38,198 nt of DNA, taken from contig JAFISE010000239.1 of the NCBI GenBank assembly GCA_022560025.1, positions 1 through 38,198 on the forward strand. The letters run 5' to 3'. The stretch comes from Stagonosporopsis chrysanthemi (lineage: Eukaryota > Ascomycota > Dothideomycetes > Pleosporales > Didymellaceae). The translations under genes were made by a program, and so were the position numbers. The notes beneath the pieces are model-generated. The model saw nothing but the letters and a program-made list of their open reading frames with translations, was not told where the DNA came from and did no database searches. Numbering within the stretch: position 1 is the stretch's first letter; every line of letters begins with the position of its first letter. Positions 8,504-17,655 of this stretch are shown piece by piece.

Positions 8504-11499
8504 GGCGTTGAAAGAGTACCTGGAACAGAATCTACAGGCATATAGTAGCCAGCTTCTGGTTGAACGGATTTCTGCAGATGAGTAGGGAGGGAAATTGTAT
8601 CATGACTGCGGCTACAATGTCATCTGACTGCTGGATTGCAGGAGGCAATGGGCAATCACGTCAGTCCAAGCACGCCTGATGCTCTCAGATGACAACCTGT
8701 CAGCATCTGTAAAACACTTGTCACGCTCGCCAATGTCACCTTTACAATCCATCACGTTTTGCTTATTCACCGATACTCGGCATGCCGACCCGTGATGCAT
8801 AAGCCATCTGCAGCCATGCAGTGCATACTGGTGGCCCGACATGCCACAGATTCTCGGAAAGCCTACCACCTCTATGCAGCAAAAGGCCAGATCAAATGAT
8901 CGGCGACGCTGCGACATCTGGCAGCGGGACAACGCATTCGCTACCATCGTGCGCTAGCTCTGATGGAGTGTAGCGAAGACGGGTCGCGGGGGTGCCGCTT
9001 AGACACGACCTGAAAAGGCAGTCCACGATGCGGTAGATTCAAGTCGCAGCCTGTCGTTGTTGCACGATGCAGGTGCAAGCTGATGGCTGCGCCGGACGTC
9101 GCGTAGTACGACATGGACATTGGTGGACTTTATCGAGCGTCAGCATCAAAGCTAATGTCGTGCCTCCCTTTATCTTCGTCTCCATGTGGTCGGCACGGAG
9201 ACATGACCGCTCGACCTTTGTTAGCACTCGGCATCAACCGAGGAGTCATGTTCACCAATGGCACGATCCACTGGTTGACGCCACAGCGAGGACTTGACCG
9301 ATGGAGATTGCAGAAGCACCAAAGTCGTCTCACCGGACTGTTTCTCGGATGATGCAAGAGGCACGCGTCCGGCCAGCATCAGGTCTCAGTCTCGCATTCT
9401 GTTGCAACGAGCGTCGTTTGTCTACAGAAAATGTCGTAGTGATGCAAAAATAACTGCCGTATTCGTGGGGTTGCAACAGACTCTCCTGGACACAACAGGA
9501 ATAGATCAGCAACTGCTTACCGTATTCAGCTTTTCAGGGTCCCTCTGGCGGACGATGTTGCTCTGGGATGCTACGCCACATGTCCAGTTTTCTATAATTT
9601 CTACGACTCCACAATTATGATGGCCTTCGATAAGTCAGTGCAGGGAGGTGGCTGTGCTAGCTGTTCTGACGTCGGCGATGAACAGCAATTGTGTCGTGCG
9701 GTCCGCGTGTCGACGAGTCCCAACGAGATCCGAAGCGAGCACCGTGATGACTGTGGATTTGCTCGGCTGCTCGAACAGAAGCGGGCGGGGGAGCCAGAGA
9801 TCAAGTGGGATGTTCAGTGTGGCTGCATGAGCGTGCATGCAGACGACCCCACATGCGAACCTCGTAGCGGCTCATCACCAAGGCAAGCATGCGGCACATC
9901 TGGTTCAACAGAGGCAACAATGGCACGACTAGGGCGCCAGCGGACAGCGGCTCGTTTGCGAATCGGATTGCACTTCTCACGCTTGAGGGCCGGACTGAGG
10001 GGTAGTCTGATCGTGAGGTTGCCTTGAAATCAGGGCACTAGACGCCGTACCTGAGGCATCGCGATCTGAGGGTCAATTCGGCTAAACGCATCAGGTTCAG
10101 TAGGACATGGCCAAACAGCCGGCGCTGGCAGTGCGCGTAACAACTGATCTGAGACACATGGCAGCACGCAGTCGATCTGTCAGACGTAACACTCGCAAAA
10201 TGCTTTCCTGATGCAACAAGGGCGATCATTCACTCAGCACCCGCACGCTCTCGCACTCGCAAGCTGGGCGCCACGGCTGGTGGTGATTCGCCGCCGAGCG
10301 AGCGGGATCCATGGGATGCAGCGAGCGAGTGCAGCAGACAAGGAACATGGAACATGGAACATGGAACATGACCGTGGTCGCTCTGCCGCGCCAGAGCTGT
10401 AAGCCCCATGCGGACGCGACTCCGCTATGCGGCGGTTTGAAGTTCACCTCGACGAAGTTCCAAGTTTTTGGAGCGTTAGTTGAGGATGCTATGGATGAAC
10501 AGGGCAGGGGTACTGTATTGTCGAGCACGCCGTCGGAGCAGTTCATGGCATATTTCGTCATGGTGGGTGGGCCGCCGAAGGATGGCTTCAGGCAACTTTC
10601 TAGCGCCATGGAAAGATACGGCAGGCCGGCGACGATAGACTACAAGAACTGTGGCGCGTCCGCCTGGGAGCGGGCAGCTCGCAACGGCAAACTCGCAGTT
10701 GCTGCATTCGGCGTCGAGGGACCCCACCGCTGCTGATTCATCCGCCTGCCTTCCAAGTTCCCTGGCCATACGCATCTTGCAGCGCTGCTCTAGCTCGCCT
10801 GAGGTGCTGAATGAGGTTGTGCGCCCGCTGCTACCTGGGATTGGACGCAAGACGGTAGTGTAAGTCAGCTCTCGCGCCATGCTCTTCACGCGCACGCCGC
10901 ACCCGCGGTGTCCTGGCGCCTTTGGCACTACGCTCGAACCGCGCAGGCGTCAGCTGGGCTCTGCAGAGTTGAAAAGTGGTTCGTGTTCGCAGACTGACAA
11001 TTCTTTCTTTAGCTTTCAATAGAAGCTTTTCCTAGCGTTGTGGCACAACCAGAGCCCTTCTTCCTGACACCTACTTAGGCCAGCTCCTGCCCGCACTCGA
11101 GCCCGCACTCGACGGCAGCCCGCGACCGCCGCCCACCAAAAGTCGCTGGACACGCTCGCACTGCTCCCAGGCTCCGTGCACCTGCGTCTGCCTGCTCACC
11201 CGCTCAGCGCCGCCCATTCCCCTCAGCGCATCAGGTCGTCGCCGGAAGCAGTTGGAAGCCAGTGCATCCGGACTTCTGCAGGGCTGCAGCAAACGACGGC
11301 ACGCACGCAAGCGGGGCGCCAAGTGGCACGCTCGGCCTATCACCATTACCAGTACATAAACCCACAGAGCCGCTCGGGGGCGCTCTGGTAGCTTCTGCTG
11401 CCGAACCATTCACAGCCACTGCCCTTCCTGTCTTGCTTTGACGTCAGTGCCGGCGATCCTTGTTTCGGCGATTGTGATCGTCAAGCGACGAGTGCAAAC
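8504..11499. other. gene-poor spacer of about 3 kb
   Basis: Read on both strands. Short overlapping frames occur (for example 9617-10027 plus, 10311-10736 plus, 10476-10928 minus), but none has a recognisable domain or a partner exon that extends it. One tandem array (7-bp unit, 10342-10369) is clear. The last 400 bp (about 11090-11499) are C-rich and probably form the promoter and leader of the gene starting at 11500. I saw no transposon ORF, terminal inverted repeats or tRNA. A decayed mobile element or an unrecognised lineage-specific gene remains possible. Confidence 0.5.
10342..10369. repeat. 7-bp tandem repeat, four perfect copies of GGAACAT
   Basis: Four uninterrupted GGAACAT units lie in the gene-poor spacer. 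The 28-bp array sits inside an unsupported 141-codon plus-strand frame, where it would encode a short Met/Glu/His/Asn-rich stretch. It is a simple minisatellite with no known role. Confidence 0.85.
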
Positions 11500-12594
11500 A
11501 TGCAAGCGGCTGTCATGGCCCAACCCGCACAGGGCCCGTCCTACGGCGGTGGCATACCACTGCCTGTCCGCCGCAAGCCCATAGCAAACCCCGGCATTGC
11601 CGTGCGACCGCCGCCCGGCCAGTACAGCGACGCACAGATGGGCCACTCGCGCACCCGCACCACCTCGTCCGGCGTCTTTCCGCCCGGCGCTCCCTCGCCC
11701 ACCTCGTCCACCATGCACCCGCAGTACCCCCAGTATCCCCAGTATCCCTCGCAGTACCAGGGCTCGCTGCGCCGCACCCCCACCTCGTCGACCAGCTCGA
11801 CCACGGGCACCCCGAACCGCTCCAACAGCGATGCCCTGCGCCGCTCGTCGTCGACGCGCTCCGGCACCTCGCCCACCTCGTACGTCGCCCTGATGCGGAA
11901 ACAAAAGGCCACGGTCTGGTGCGACCGCGCCCAGTACGAGGACCCGCGCATCCAGGCCCAGCAGCGCCAGGCACGCATGCGGGCCAACATGGAGGTCGCT
12001 GGCGGCAAGAACGCGCCCGCCCGCGGCCCCTCGGGCAGCTCGAGCATGGCCGCCGGCATGCGTTCCAAGGTGCGCCATCACGGCGCCCCCAAGGCCACCC
12101 TGTATGCGCCCACCACGTACACGGGCACCGGCGTTCCGATGCGCCTGAGTGCTTCCGAGGTCGACGAGGGCGACGACGACGACAACGGCTCCAACGGAGG
12201 ACAGTACCACCACCGCACCGGCTCTGGCCGCAGCTCGCTGGGCTCCGGCCGCCGCATCTCCTACGCCAATCCCGCAGGCCGCATCTCCTCCAACTCCACG
12301 CCCCCGCTGAACCAATCACCAGACGAACTGGGCGATGTTGCCGAGGAGCCCACCCCAAACCAAAACCACGAGGGCCCGGAGTATTTTGTGCACAAGACCA
12401 AGACGAACCTCTCCACCGGCAGCGGCAGCAGCGAAGAACGAAACTTTGGCGCCATAGCCCCGATCAAGTCCCTCCCCAAGCTAGAGGTGACCAAGAACTC
12501 GGACCTGATGCGAAAGGGCAGCGTGGACGAGCGGACAACGACCATGAGCAACACGCGTCTTTTCATCGCCAACCCGGATGCAGACAGCGACTGA
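11500..12594 (+). CDS. conserved-looking fungal protein of unknown function, low-complexity rich
   Basis: A single-exon protein of 364 residues; the second Met (MAQPAQG, residue 6) is an alternative start. It is mostly disordered. There is a Pro/Arg-rich N terminus, a YPQ repeat near residues 75-85, and long Ser/Thr-rich stretches with many basophilic kinase sites (RRSSS, RRTPTSS). An acidic run EGDDDDNG lies near 225, and the C terminus is Ser/Asn-rich. Two blocks look ordered and constrained. One is YVALMRKQKATVWCDRAQ followed by a helix of Gln/Arg/Ala (about 127-165). The other is KVRHHGAPKATLYAPTTY to GVPMRLSASEVDEG (about 190-225). I believe similar blocks occur in uncharacterised Pezizomycotina proteins, but I cannot name a domain. 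No signal peptide or membrane segment. It is probably a cytosolic or cortical phosphoprotein, which is inference. A 301-codon minus frame over it is a GC-driven shadow. Confidence 0.8.
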   Translation: MQAAVMAQPAQGPSYGGGIPLPVRRKPIANPGIAVRPPPGQYSDAQMGHSRTRTTSSGVFPPGAPSPTSSTMHPQYPQYPQYPSQYQGSLRRTPTSSTSSTTGTPNRSNSDALRRSSSTRSGTSPTSYVALMRKQKATVWCDRAQYEDPRIQAQQRQARMRANMEVAGGKNAPARGPSGSSSMAAGMRSKVRHHGAPKATLYAPTTYTGTGVPMRLSASEVDEGDDDDNGSNGGQYHHRTGSGRSSLGSGRRISYANPAGRISSNSTPPLNQSPDELGDVAEEPTPNQNHEGPEYFVHKTKTNLSTGSGSSEERNFGAIAPIKSLPKLEVTKNSDLMRKGSVDERTTTMSNTRLFIANPDADSD

Positions 12595-12952
12595 GCTGTT
12601 CCTTTCCCTTCTTCGATACCCACACCCTACAGACGAGCACGACGATTGAAGATTTACGGTGGACGAGTTACAGCAACGAGCGGTGTTCTCACGGCGTTTT
12701 CCCCCATCCCTCCAGCATGCATGCAGTGTTCGGATTCTTGCTTGGTCGTTGCATAGAATCCATTGGCTCTTTTCCTCTTTTCTCCTCGTCCTTTGTCGCG
12801 CAACAAAAGGCGCCCTGGTGGTCGCCCGTTGATCCTCCTGTCTGGCTGGCTGTACATAGTGTAGTTGCCCCCTCCCTCCCGAGCGTGAAACAGACTCGCA
12901 ACACAGAGTCGAGATAATACCGATCTTTGCCTTTCCACCCAATTCCATGTCC

Positions 12953-12987
12953 CCCAATCCCAATCCCAATCCCAATCCCAATCCAAT
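12953..12987. repeat. tandem CCCAAT hexamers (array of CCAAT boxes)
   Basis: Five perfect CCCAAT units in a row, followed by a sixth CCAAT, give six CCAAT pentamers spaced 6 bp apart on the plus strand. CCAAT is the core site of the fungal Hap/CBC complex. The array lies 358 bp past the stop of the upstream gene and about 1.05 kb before the ERG7 ATG. It may be only a microsatellite. Confidence 0.85.
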
Positions 12988-13566
12988 TGCCCTTCCAATC
13001 CTCTTGTCTGCAAAACAAAAAAACTTGCCCATCCTGCACCGAGCCCCCCTTCCAACGGTCCTCCACGCCGCTCCACGTGCTGCCCCCCGCCTCCCCCTTC
13101 GGCGCCGACATTCCTCCTTCCACGCCCTGTCCTATTGCAGTACACATGTGCCCGAAGCGGCCAGCGCCTCGTATTGCATCACGGGCGCCCACCTTGCCGC
13201 ATCGAGAACACAAGCGCCTTTCCGGCATCCGCATCCGCGCTATCTGGTTTCCACAAGCAATTCGCGATTGTGCCTTTTGCCTTTTGCCTTTCGCTTTCCC
13301 ATCACCACGGCTATGGCGGCTGTGATGAGGGTGGTTCACGGCTCGAGATGATGCATTGCGGCCACAACATTTTTTTGTCTTGGGGGGGTGGGGGAGGTTT
13401 ATTTTGTGAGTGCATGTGGTGGGTGGGGTGCTGCAGTGCAGCATTGGTACAGTGGGAAAAGGCTGCCCCCCCCTCCCCCCGGCAGAAGATAGCCGATGTA
13501 GAGGCGGGCTTTCGTTTGTCGATCAGCCGAGATGGGAAAGCCCCAAGGATGCCGAGATATTGTCAT

Positions 13567-13624
13567 GGGAAAGGGAGGAGGGTGGCTCGGGGGGCGAGTC
13601 AGGAGTGGGGCGGTGGGAGGGGGG
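13567..13624 (+). promoter_or_regulatory. G-quadruplex-prone G-run cluster upstream of ERG7
   Basis: Six or more runs of at least three G occur within 58 bp. The first four (13567-13594) are separated by loops of 3, 4 and 6 bases, which fits the canonical quadruplex pattern. Three more G-runs lie at 13607-13624. The cluster is about 410 bp before the ERG7 start codon. Folding or a regulatory effect is inferred from pattern only. Confidence 0.5.
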
Positions 13625-13991
13625 TGGATGAGTCGGGCGTGTGGGACGGGATTCGGTCTCGGTTTGGTGTGGAGGAGAGTATTACTATACTGCGTAGTGT
13701 GGTGTAGATGCGGTTGGTTGGCTACTGGCTACTTGCTCTGTCTGTTACTCTAGGATCAAATGTTTGGATGGTTCTTGTCACACCCGTACGTTCCAAGATC
13801 TCCGAGCAGTGCACCCAGCAGTGTCCTGTTATGGTAACATGCAAATGTCCGAGCCCGCCGTGTGATTCGCCACCGCCGAACGCGCGCCTGTGCCTGCTCA
13901 ACGCGTCCCTTGCCAAGGAGTCCGTCACAGCTTCACCTAAATACCGAGCAGCTCGCCCACGCAGACCGCAACGCTTGTTTAGTACTGCTAC

Positions 13992-14027
13992 GATACCCAC
14001 GATACCCACGATACCCACGACTCTCAC
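13992..14027 (+). repeat. 9-bp tandem repeat (GATACCCAC) abutting the ERG7 start codon
   Basis: Three perfect GATACCCAC units (13992-14018) and a decayed fourth copy (GACTCTCAC, to 14027) end 6 bp before the ERG7 ATG at 14034. The array would therefore be in the 5' leader or core promoter, where changes in copy number would move the start codon relative to upstream elements. Confidence 0.8.
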
Positions 14028-14033
14028 ACAGAC

Positions 14034-16408
14034 ATGCCGCACGCGACCAATGGCTCGGCCAACGGCGCCTCAACCGGCGTGGCTAAACGCGGCCTGAATG
14101 GGCATGCGCAGGTTCCCATTGGTGTTGGGAGTAATGCGAAGGGGGACCAGAAGACGGATTACTCGAGGTGGAGGCTCAAGGATGATCGGGGATGTCAGAC
14201 GTGGCACTACCTGCAGACCGAGGAGGAGGTCAAGGCGTGGCCGCAGAGTGCAGCGGACAGGTACTTTTTGGGCATGGAGACGGTATGTATATACACCATG
14301 ACGGTACCATGTCTGAGTGTAGAGACGACCGCTGATGGCACTGCTGCAGGGTCTCCCCAACCTCCCCACCGCAAAGACACCCCTCGAAGCCGCCGAAAAC
14401 GGACTCTCCTTCTTCTCACAGCTCCAACTTCCCCCCGGCAACTGGGCCTGCGAGTATGGCGGCCCCATGTTCCTCCTCCCTGGCCTCGTCGTCACCTGGT
14501 ATGTCACCGAGACACCGATCCCCGCTGAATACGCAATCGAGATCAAGAACTACCTGTTCGCGCGTGCCCATCCCGAAGACGGCGGCTGGGGCCTGCATAT
14601 TGAGGGCGAGAGCAGCGTATTCGGCACCGCCATGAACTACACAGTACTACGGATCCTCGGCGTGGATGCAGAGGACTCGCGGATGCAGAAGGCGCGCAGT
14701 ACGCTGTGGAAGCTGGGCGGCGCAATCAAGGGCCCGCATTGGGCGAAGTTCTGGCTGAGCGTGCTGGGTGTCCTTGAGTGGGATGTCGTCAACCCTGTGC
14801 CGCCGGAGCTGTGGCTGCTGCCGGACTGGGTACCCATCGCGCCGTGGCGCTGGTGGATCCACATGCGAACCGTATTCATACCCATGTCGTATGTGTACTC
14901 CAAGAAGTGGTCGTATCCGCTGAACGACCTCACACGACAACTGCGCTCCGAGTTGCTCACGCAGCCGTTTGAGACTATCACCTTCAGCGCGCATCGGAAC
15001 GACATCTCGCCCATGGACGACTACCACCCCAAGACATGGATACTGAAGCTGGTCTTCTGGCTCGTGGTGGTTCTCTGGGAGCCGTACCTGAGGCCGTCGT
15101 GGATGAAGGAGCGCGCTGAGAGGCATGTGTGGTGGCTGATCCAGGCAGAGGACAAGAACACGGACTTTTCTAATCTTGGACCTGTCAACGGACCCATGAA
15201 TACGCTGGCTTCCTATATCGAGCAAGGCCCGGAGGGTCATGCTTTCCAGGAGCACTTGAAGACGCTGCCTGAGTTCCTGTGGGTGAAGGACGAGGGCATG
15301 CTGATGAACGGCACCAACGGCGTGCAGACGTGGGACACCGCCTTCACTGTCCTTGCTGCCGACTCGTGTGGCTTCCTCTCGCAGGAGAAGTATCGCCCCA
15401 TGTTCACCAAAGCTCTGGAGTTCCTGGAGGATCAGCAGATATTGGCCGAGGTGGACGACCAGCAGGCATGCTACCGCCAGCAACGCAAGGGTGCTTGGGG
15501 GTTCAGCACGCGCAAGCAGGGATACACTGTCAGCGACTGCACGTCTGAAGGCCTCAAGGCCGTGCTTCTGCTCCAAAACAAGCACGACTACCCAACCCTC
15601 CTCGAAGAACGCAGGCTGAAAGACGCTATCGATGTCCTCCTTACAATGCAAAACGCCTCCGGCGGCTGCGCATCCTACGAACCCACTCGCGGCTCAGAAC
15701 TCCTCGAACACCTCAACGCCGCCGAGGTCTTCGGCCGCATCATGATCGAATACGACTACGTCGAATGCACAACCGCGACCGTCACCGCTCTCCAAATGTT
15801 CCAGAAACACTACCCCTCTTACCGCGCCTCCGAAATCGCCACCTTCCGCAACCGCGCCGTGGACTACATCCGCTCCGCCCAGCGCCCCGACGGCTCCTGG
15901 TACGGCGCATGGGGCATCTGCTTCACGTACGCCGCCATGTTCGCGCTCGAGTCGCTCAAATCTGTCGGCGAAACCCACGCAAACTCGGAGCGCGTCCGCC
16001 GCGCGTGCCAATTCTTCCTTGACCGCCAGATGCACGACGGCGGCTGGGGCGAAACCTACAAGTCCTGCGAGACAGGCGAGTACTGCGCGCACGAGCAGAG
16101 CCAGGTCGTGCAGACGGCGTGGGTCGTGATTGCCATGCTCGAGGCCGGGTTTCCGTACAAGGAGCCCCTGCGTCGCGCGTTGAAGATGATTGTCGGCCGC
16201 CAGCAGGCGAATGGCGAGTGGAAGCAGGAGGCGATTGAGGGCGTGTTTAATAAGAGCTGGTAAGTGCTTCTTTTTTTTTTTCCTCCCCCTTCTGGCGTGA
16301 CGTTGTACTGACGGACACAGTATGATTTCTTACCCGAACTACAAGTTCATCTTCCCCATCAAGGCGCTGGGCATGTATGCTGAGCGCTTTGGGAATGAGC
16401 CGTTGTGA
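14034..16408 (+). CDS. ERG7: lanosterol synthase (2,3-oxidosqualene cyclase)
   Basis: Cyclises (S)-2,3-oxidosqualene to lanosterol, the first sterol of ergosterol synthesis, on ER or lipid-droplet membranes. Exons are 14034-14282, 14350-16259 and 16321-16408. The introns are 67 bp (gtatgt...cag) and 61 bp (gtaagt...cag). The product is 748 residues, close to yeast Erg7. The catalytic acid motif VSDCTSE places the general-acid Asp at about residue 479, right after GAWGFSTRKQGYT. QW-type repeats include DGGWGLHIEG, DGSWYGAWG, DGGWGETYKSC and NGEWKQEA. The second splice rebuilds FNKSCMISYPNYKF near residues 716-729. From memory, NKSC-type sequence here marks fungal lanosterol synthases, whereas protostadienol synthases carry a different Pro/Gly-rich motif, so a sterol role is favoured. 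No cytochrome P450 or acyltransferase cluster genes are adjacent, which also argues for the housekeeping enzyme. Confidence 0.95.
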
Positions 16409-16420
16409 GTCTGGCAGTAT

Positions 16421-16440
16421 GGGGGGGGGGGGGGGGGGGG
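16421..16440 (+). repeat. 20-base poly-G run
   Basis: An uninterrupted run of 20 G begins 12 bp after the ERG7 stop codon. It lies in the presumed 3' UTR. The exact length is unreliable because sequencing often fails at such runs. Confidence 0.85.
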
Positions 16441-16536
16441 AAAGGATCGCGGATCAAGGAGGTATTGGCGCATGCTAATCGAACATCCACATCACGAGCA
16501 ACATATGACCTTCCCAACAGGCTTTGATGCCATACC

Positions 16537-16740
16537 CTCTCCTTTACCTCAACCCCCATGTGCTCCTCTTTAACCCCTAACCCCCCTCATCCCTCCCACC
16601 CCCTCCTCTCAACCCCAACCTCCTTGCCCTTTCATCCCACCCCCTCTCCTAATCCTCCCTCATCCTACCACGCCACCACCCCACTACCTCCCTCTACACC
16701 CCCCTCTACCCCGCCGTCCACGCGCTCCTCTCCCGTTCAC
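16537..16740 (+). repeat. long C/T-rich (polypyrimidine) tract
   Basis: About 200 bp downstream of ERG7 that are overwhelmingly C and T on the plus strand, with occasional A, as CCT/CCCT/CCAC motifs. Such homopurine-homopyrimidine DNA can adopt triplex structures and slows polymerases. I see no coding constraint. Confidence 0.65.
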
Positions 16741-17655
16741 TCCACCGCCTCGTGCTCCACCTGCTTTGGCGTCGCTCTCCCGCAGGGTACCTGCCATCCC
16801 AGACCCAGACCCAGACCCAGTCGCAGTCCCACCCCCAGATCCAGGATGCAGATGCGGATCGCGCCGTAAACTGGCAGTGGAGCCGAAGCCCAGGAGATAG
16901 ACGTCCCGCGCCCGTGCAGCCACGGAGGCGGAGACAGAGGCGAAGGTGGAGGCCGGGGTGGAGGGGTGGAAAGACGCGTGGAAAATACTTTCCTTCTCCC
17001 TCTCTCCCGCCGAGGGAACCGGGCGTGGTATGGCGCCGCGCGAGGATGGCGTACTAGGGCCTGGTGGCTGCGTTGCGGTGCGCTGCTGGGCCTTAAGCGT
17101 GGAGTGGAGGTGAGGGGAAGCTGAGGGGGGGTTGTGCGTGCGGGAGGGGACGGAGGGGTGGGTGTTGTGGTGGTGGTAGTGGTGGTTGTGGTGATTGTGG
17201 GAGGTAGATGTAAAGGGTTTGGCGAATCCGAGGAGGTGCCACGTGGAAAGGAGGGCGAAGGGGTTGTTGCGCGGATCTAAGGGGAGGGAGGGCGGTTCTG
17301 GTGCAGCAGCGGTGGTGGTGGGTGCGAGGGGCGATGTCGATGCAGATTTGAACACCGCTGCCCTCTGAGCGGTAGCTGGAGCTGGTATCGCGCCCACGCC
17401 CACGTTCCCGGTCAAACCGCGTGTCGTGGGATCAAAGCTGGAGACGGGGATTGAGATCCAGCAGCGGGAACTGGAACCGGCATCGTCGTGACCGGCGCCC
17501 TGGTCCGAATCTAACTCCAACACCCGCCGCTCGCCTCCCTCCGCGCCGCTGTGCGAGGACCGCAGCAGACGGAGTGCAGGTGCGTGTCCAGCTATCGACG
17601 GCGTTAGTCTGCTCCCCGCTACATGCATGCATCCCAACTGTCTGGTACCTTCCAT
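16684..17655 (-). CDS. doubtful ORF, Ser/Pro/His/Gly-rich, unknown
   Basis: The frame runs open from 17994; the first plausible start is the ATG at 17655 (MEGTRQLGCMHVAG), giving 323 residues. It contains a His/Asn run from GTG-rich DNA, a Gly/Ser/Arg-rich C terminus, and a few less biased stretches (CWISIPVSSFDPTTRGL; NNPFALLSTWHLLGFAKPF; ARDVYLLGFGSTASL). I recognise no domain, signal peptide or membrane helix. The surrounding DNA is low complexity and open in several frames, so chance is a strong alternative. It would be convergent with ERG7, with its 3' end about 275 bp from the ERG7 stop. Confidence 0.22.
   Translation of the reverse strand: MEGTRQLGCMHVAGSRLTPSIAGHAPALRLLRSSHSGAEGGERRVLELDSDQGAGHDDAGSSSRCWISIPVSSFDPTTRGLTGNVGVGAIPAPATAQRAAVFKSASTSPLAPTTTAAAPEPPSLPLDPRNNPFALLSTWHLLGFAKPFTSTSHNHHNHHYHHHNTHPSVPSRTHNPPSASPHLHSTLKAQQRTATQPPGPSTPSSRGAIPRPVPSAGEREKESIFHASFHPSTPASTFASVSASVAARARDVYLLGFGSTASLRRDPHLHPGSGGGTATGSGSGSGMAGTLRESDAKAGGARGGGVNGRGARGRRGRGGCRGR

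Larger units (their letters stand above)
12595..14033. other. intergenic: 3' flank of the 364-aa gene and ERG7 upstream region
   Basis: A 1.4-kb spacer between two plus-strand genes. It holds tandem CCAAT hexamers (12953-12987), several G or C homopolymer tracts (13381-13398, 13465-13480), a dense cluster of G-runs (13567-13624) and a 9-bp repeat ending just before the ERG7 ATG (13992-14027). The right half should contain the ERG7 promoter. The overlapping frames on both strands look like low-complexity noise. Confidence 0.6.

Noticed and set aside
10311..10736. 141-codon plus-strand frame in the first spacer
   Set aside because: Begins in a 7-bp minisatellite, overlaps frames of similar length on the other strand, no domain and no supporting exon.
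11410..12315. 301-codon minus-strand open frame opposite the 364-aa gene
   Set aside because: Gly/Ala/Arg/Val-rich composition from GC-biased antisense; no domain, and the plus frame has constrained-looking blocks.
14647..15651. 334-codon minus-strand frame inside ERG7
   Set aside because: Shadow of the lanosterol synthase exon; no features of its own.
7697..16408. A sterol or terpenoid gene cluster linking the 5-alpha-reductase-like gene and ERG7
   Set aside because: They are separated by more than 5 kb and an unrelated gene, with no P450, acyltransferase or regulator nearby; ERG7 looks like the housekeeping enzyme.
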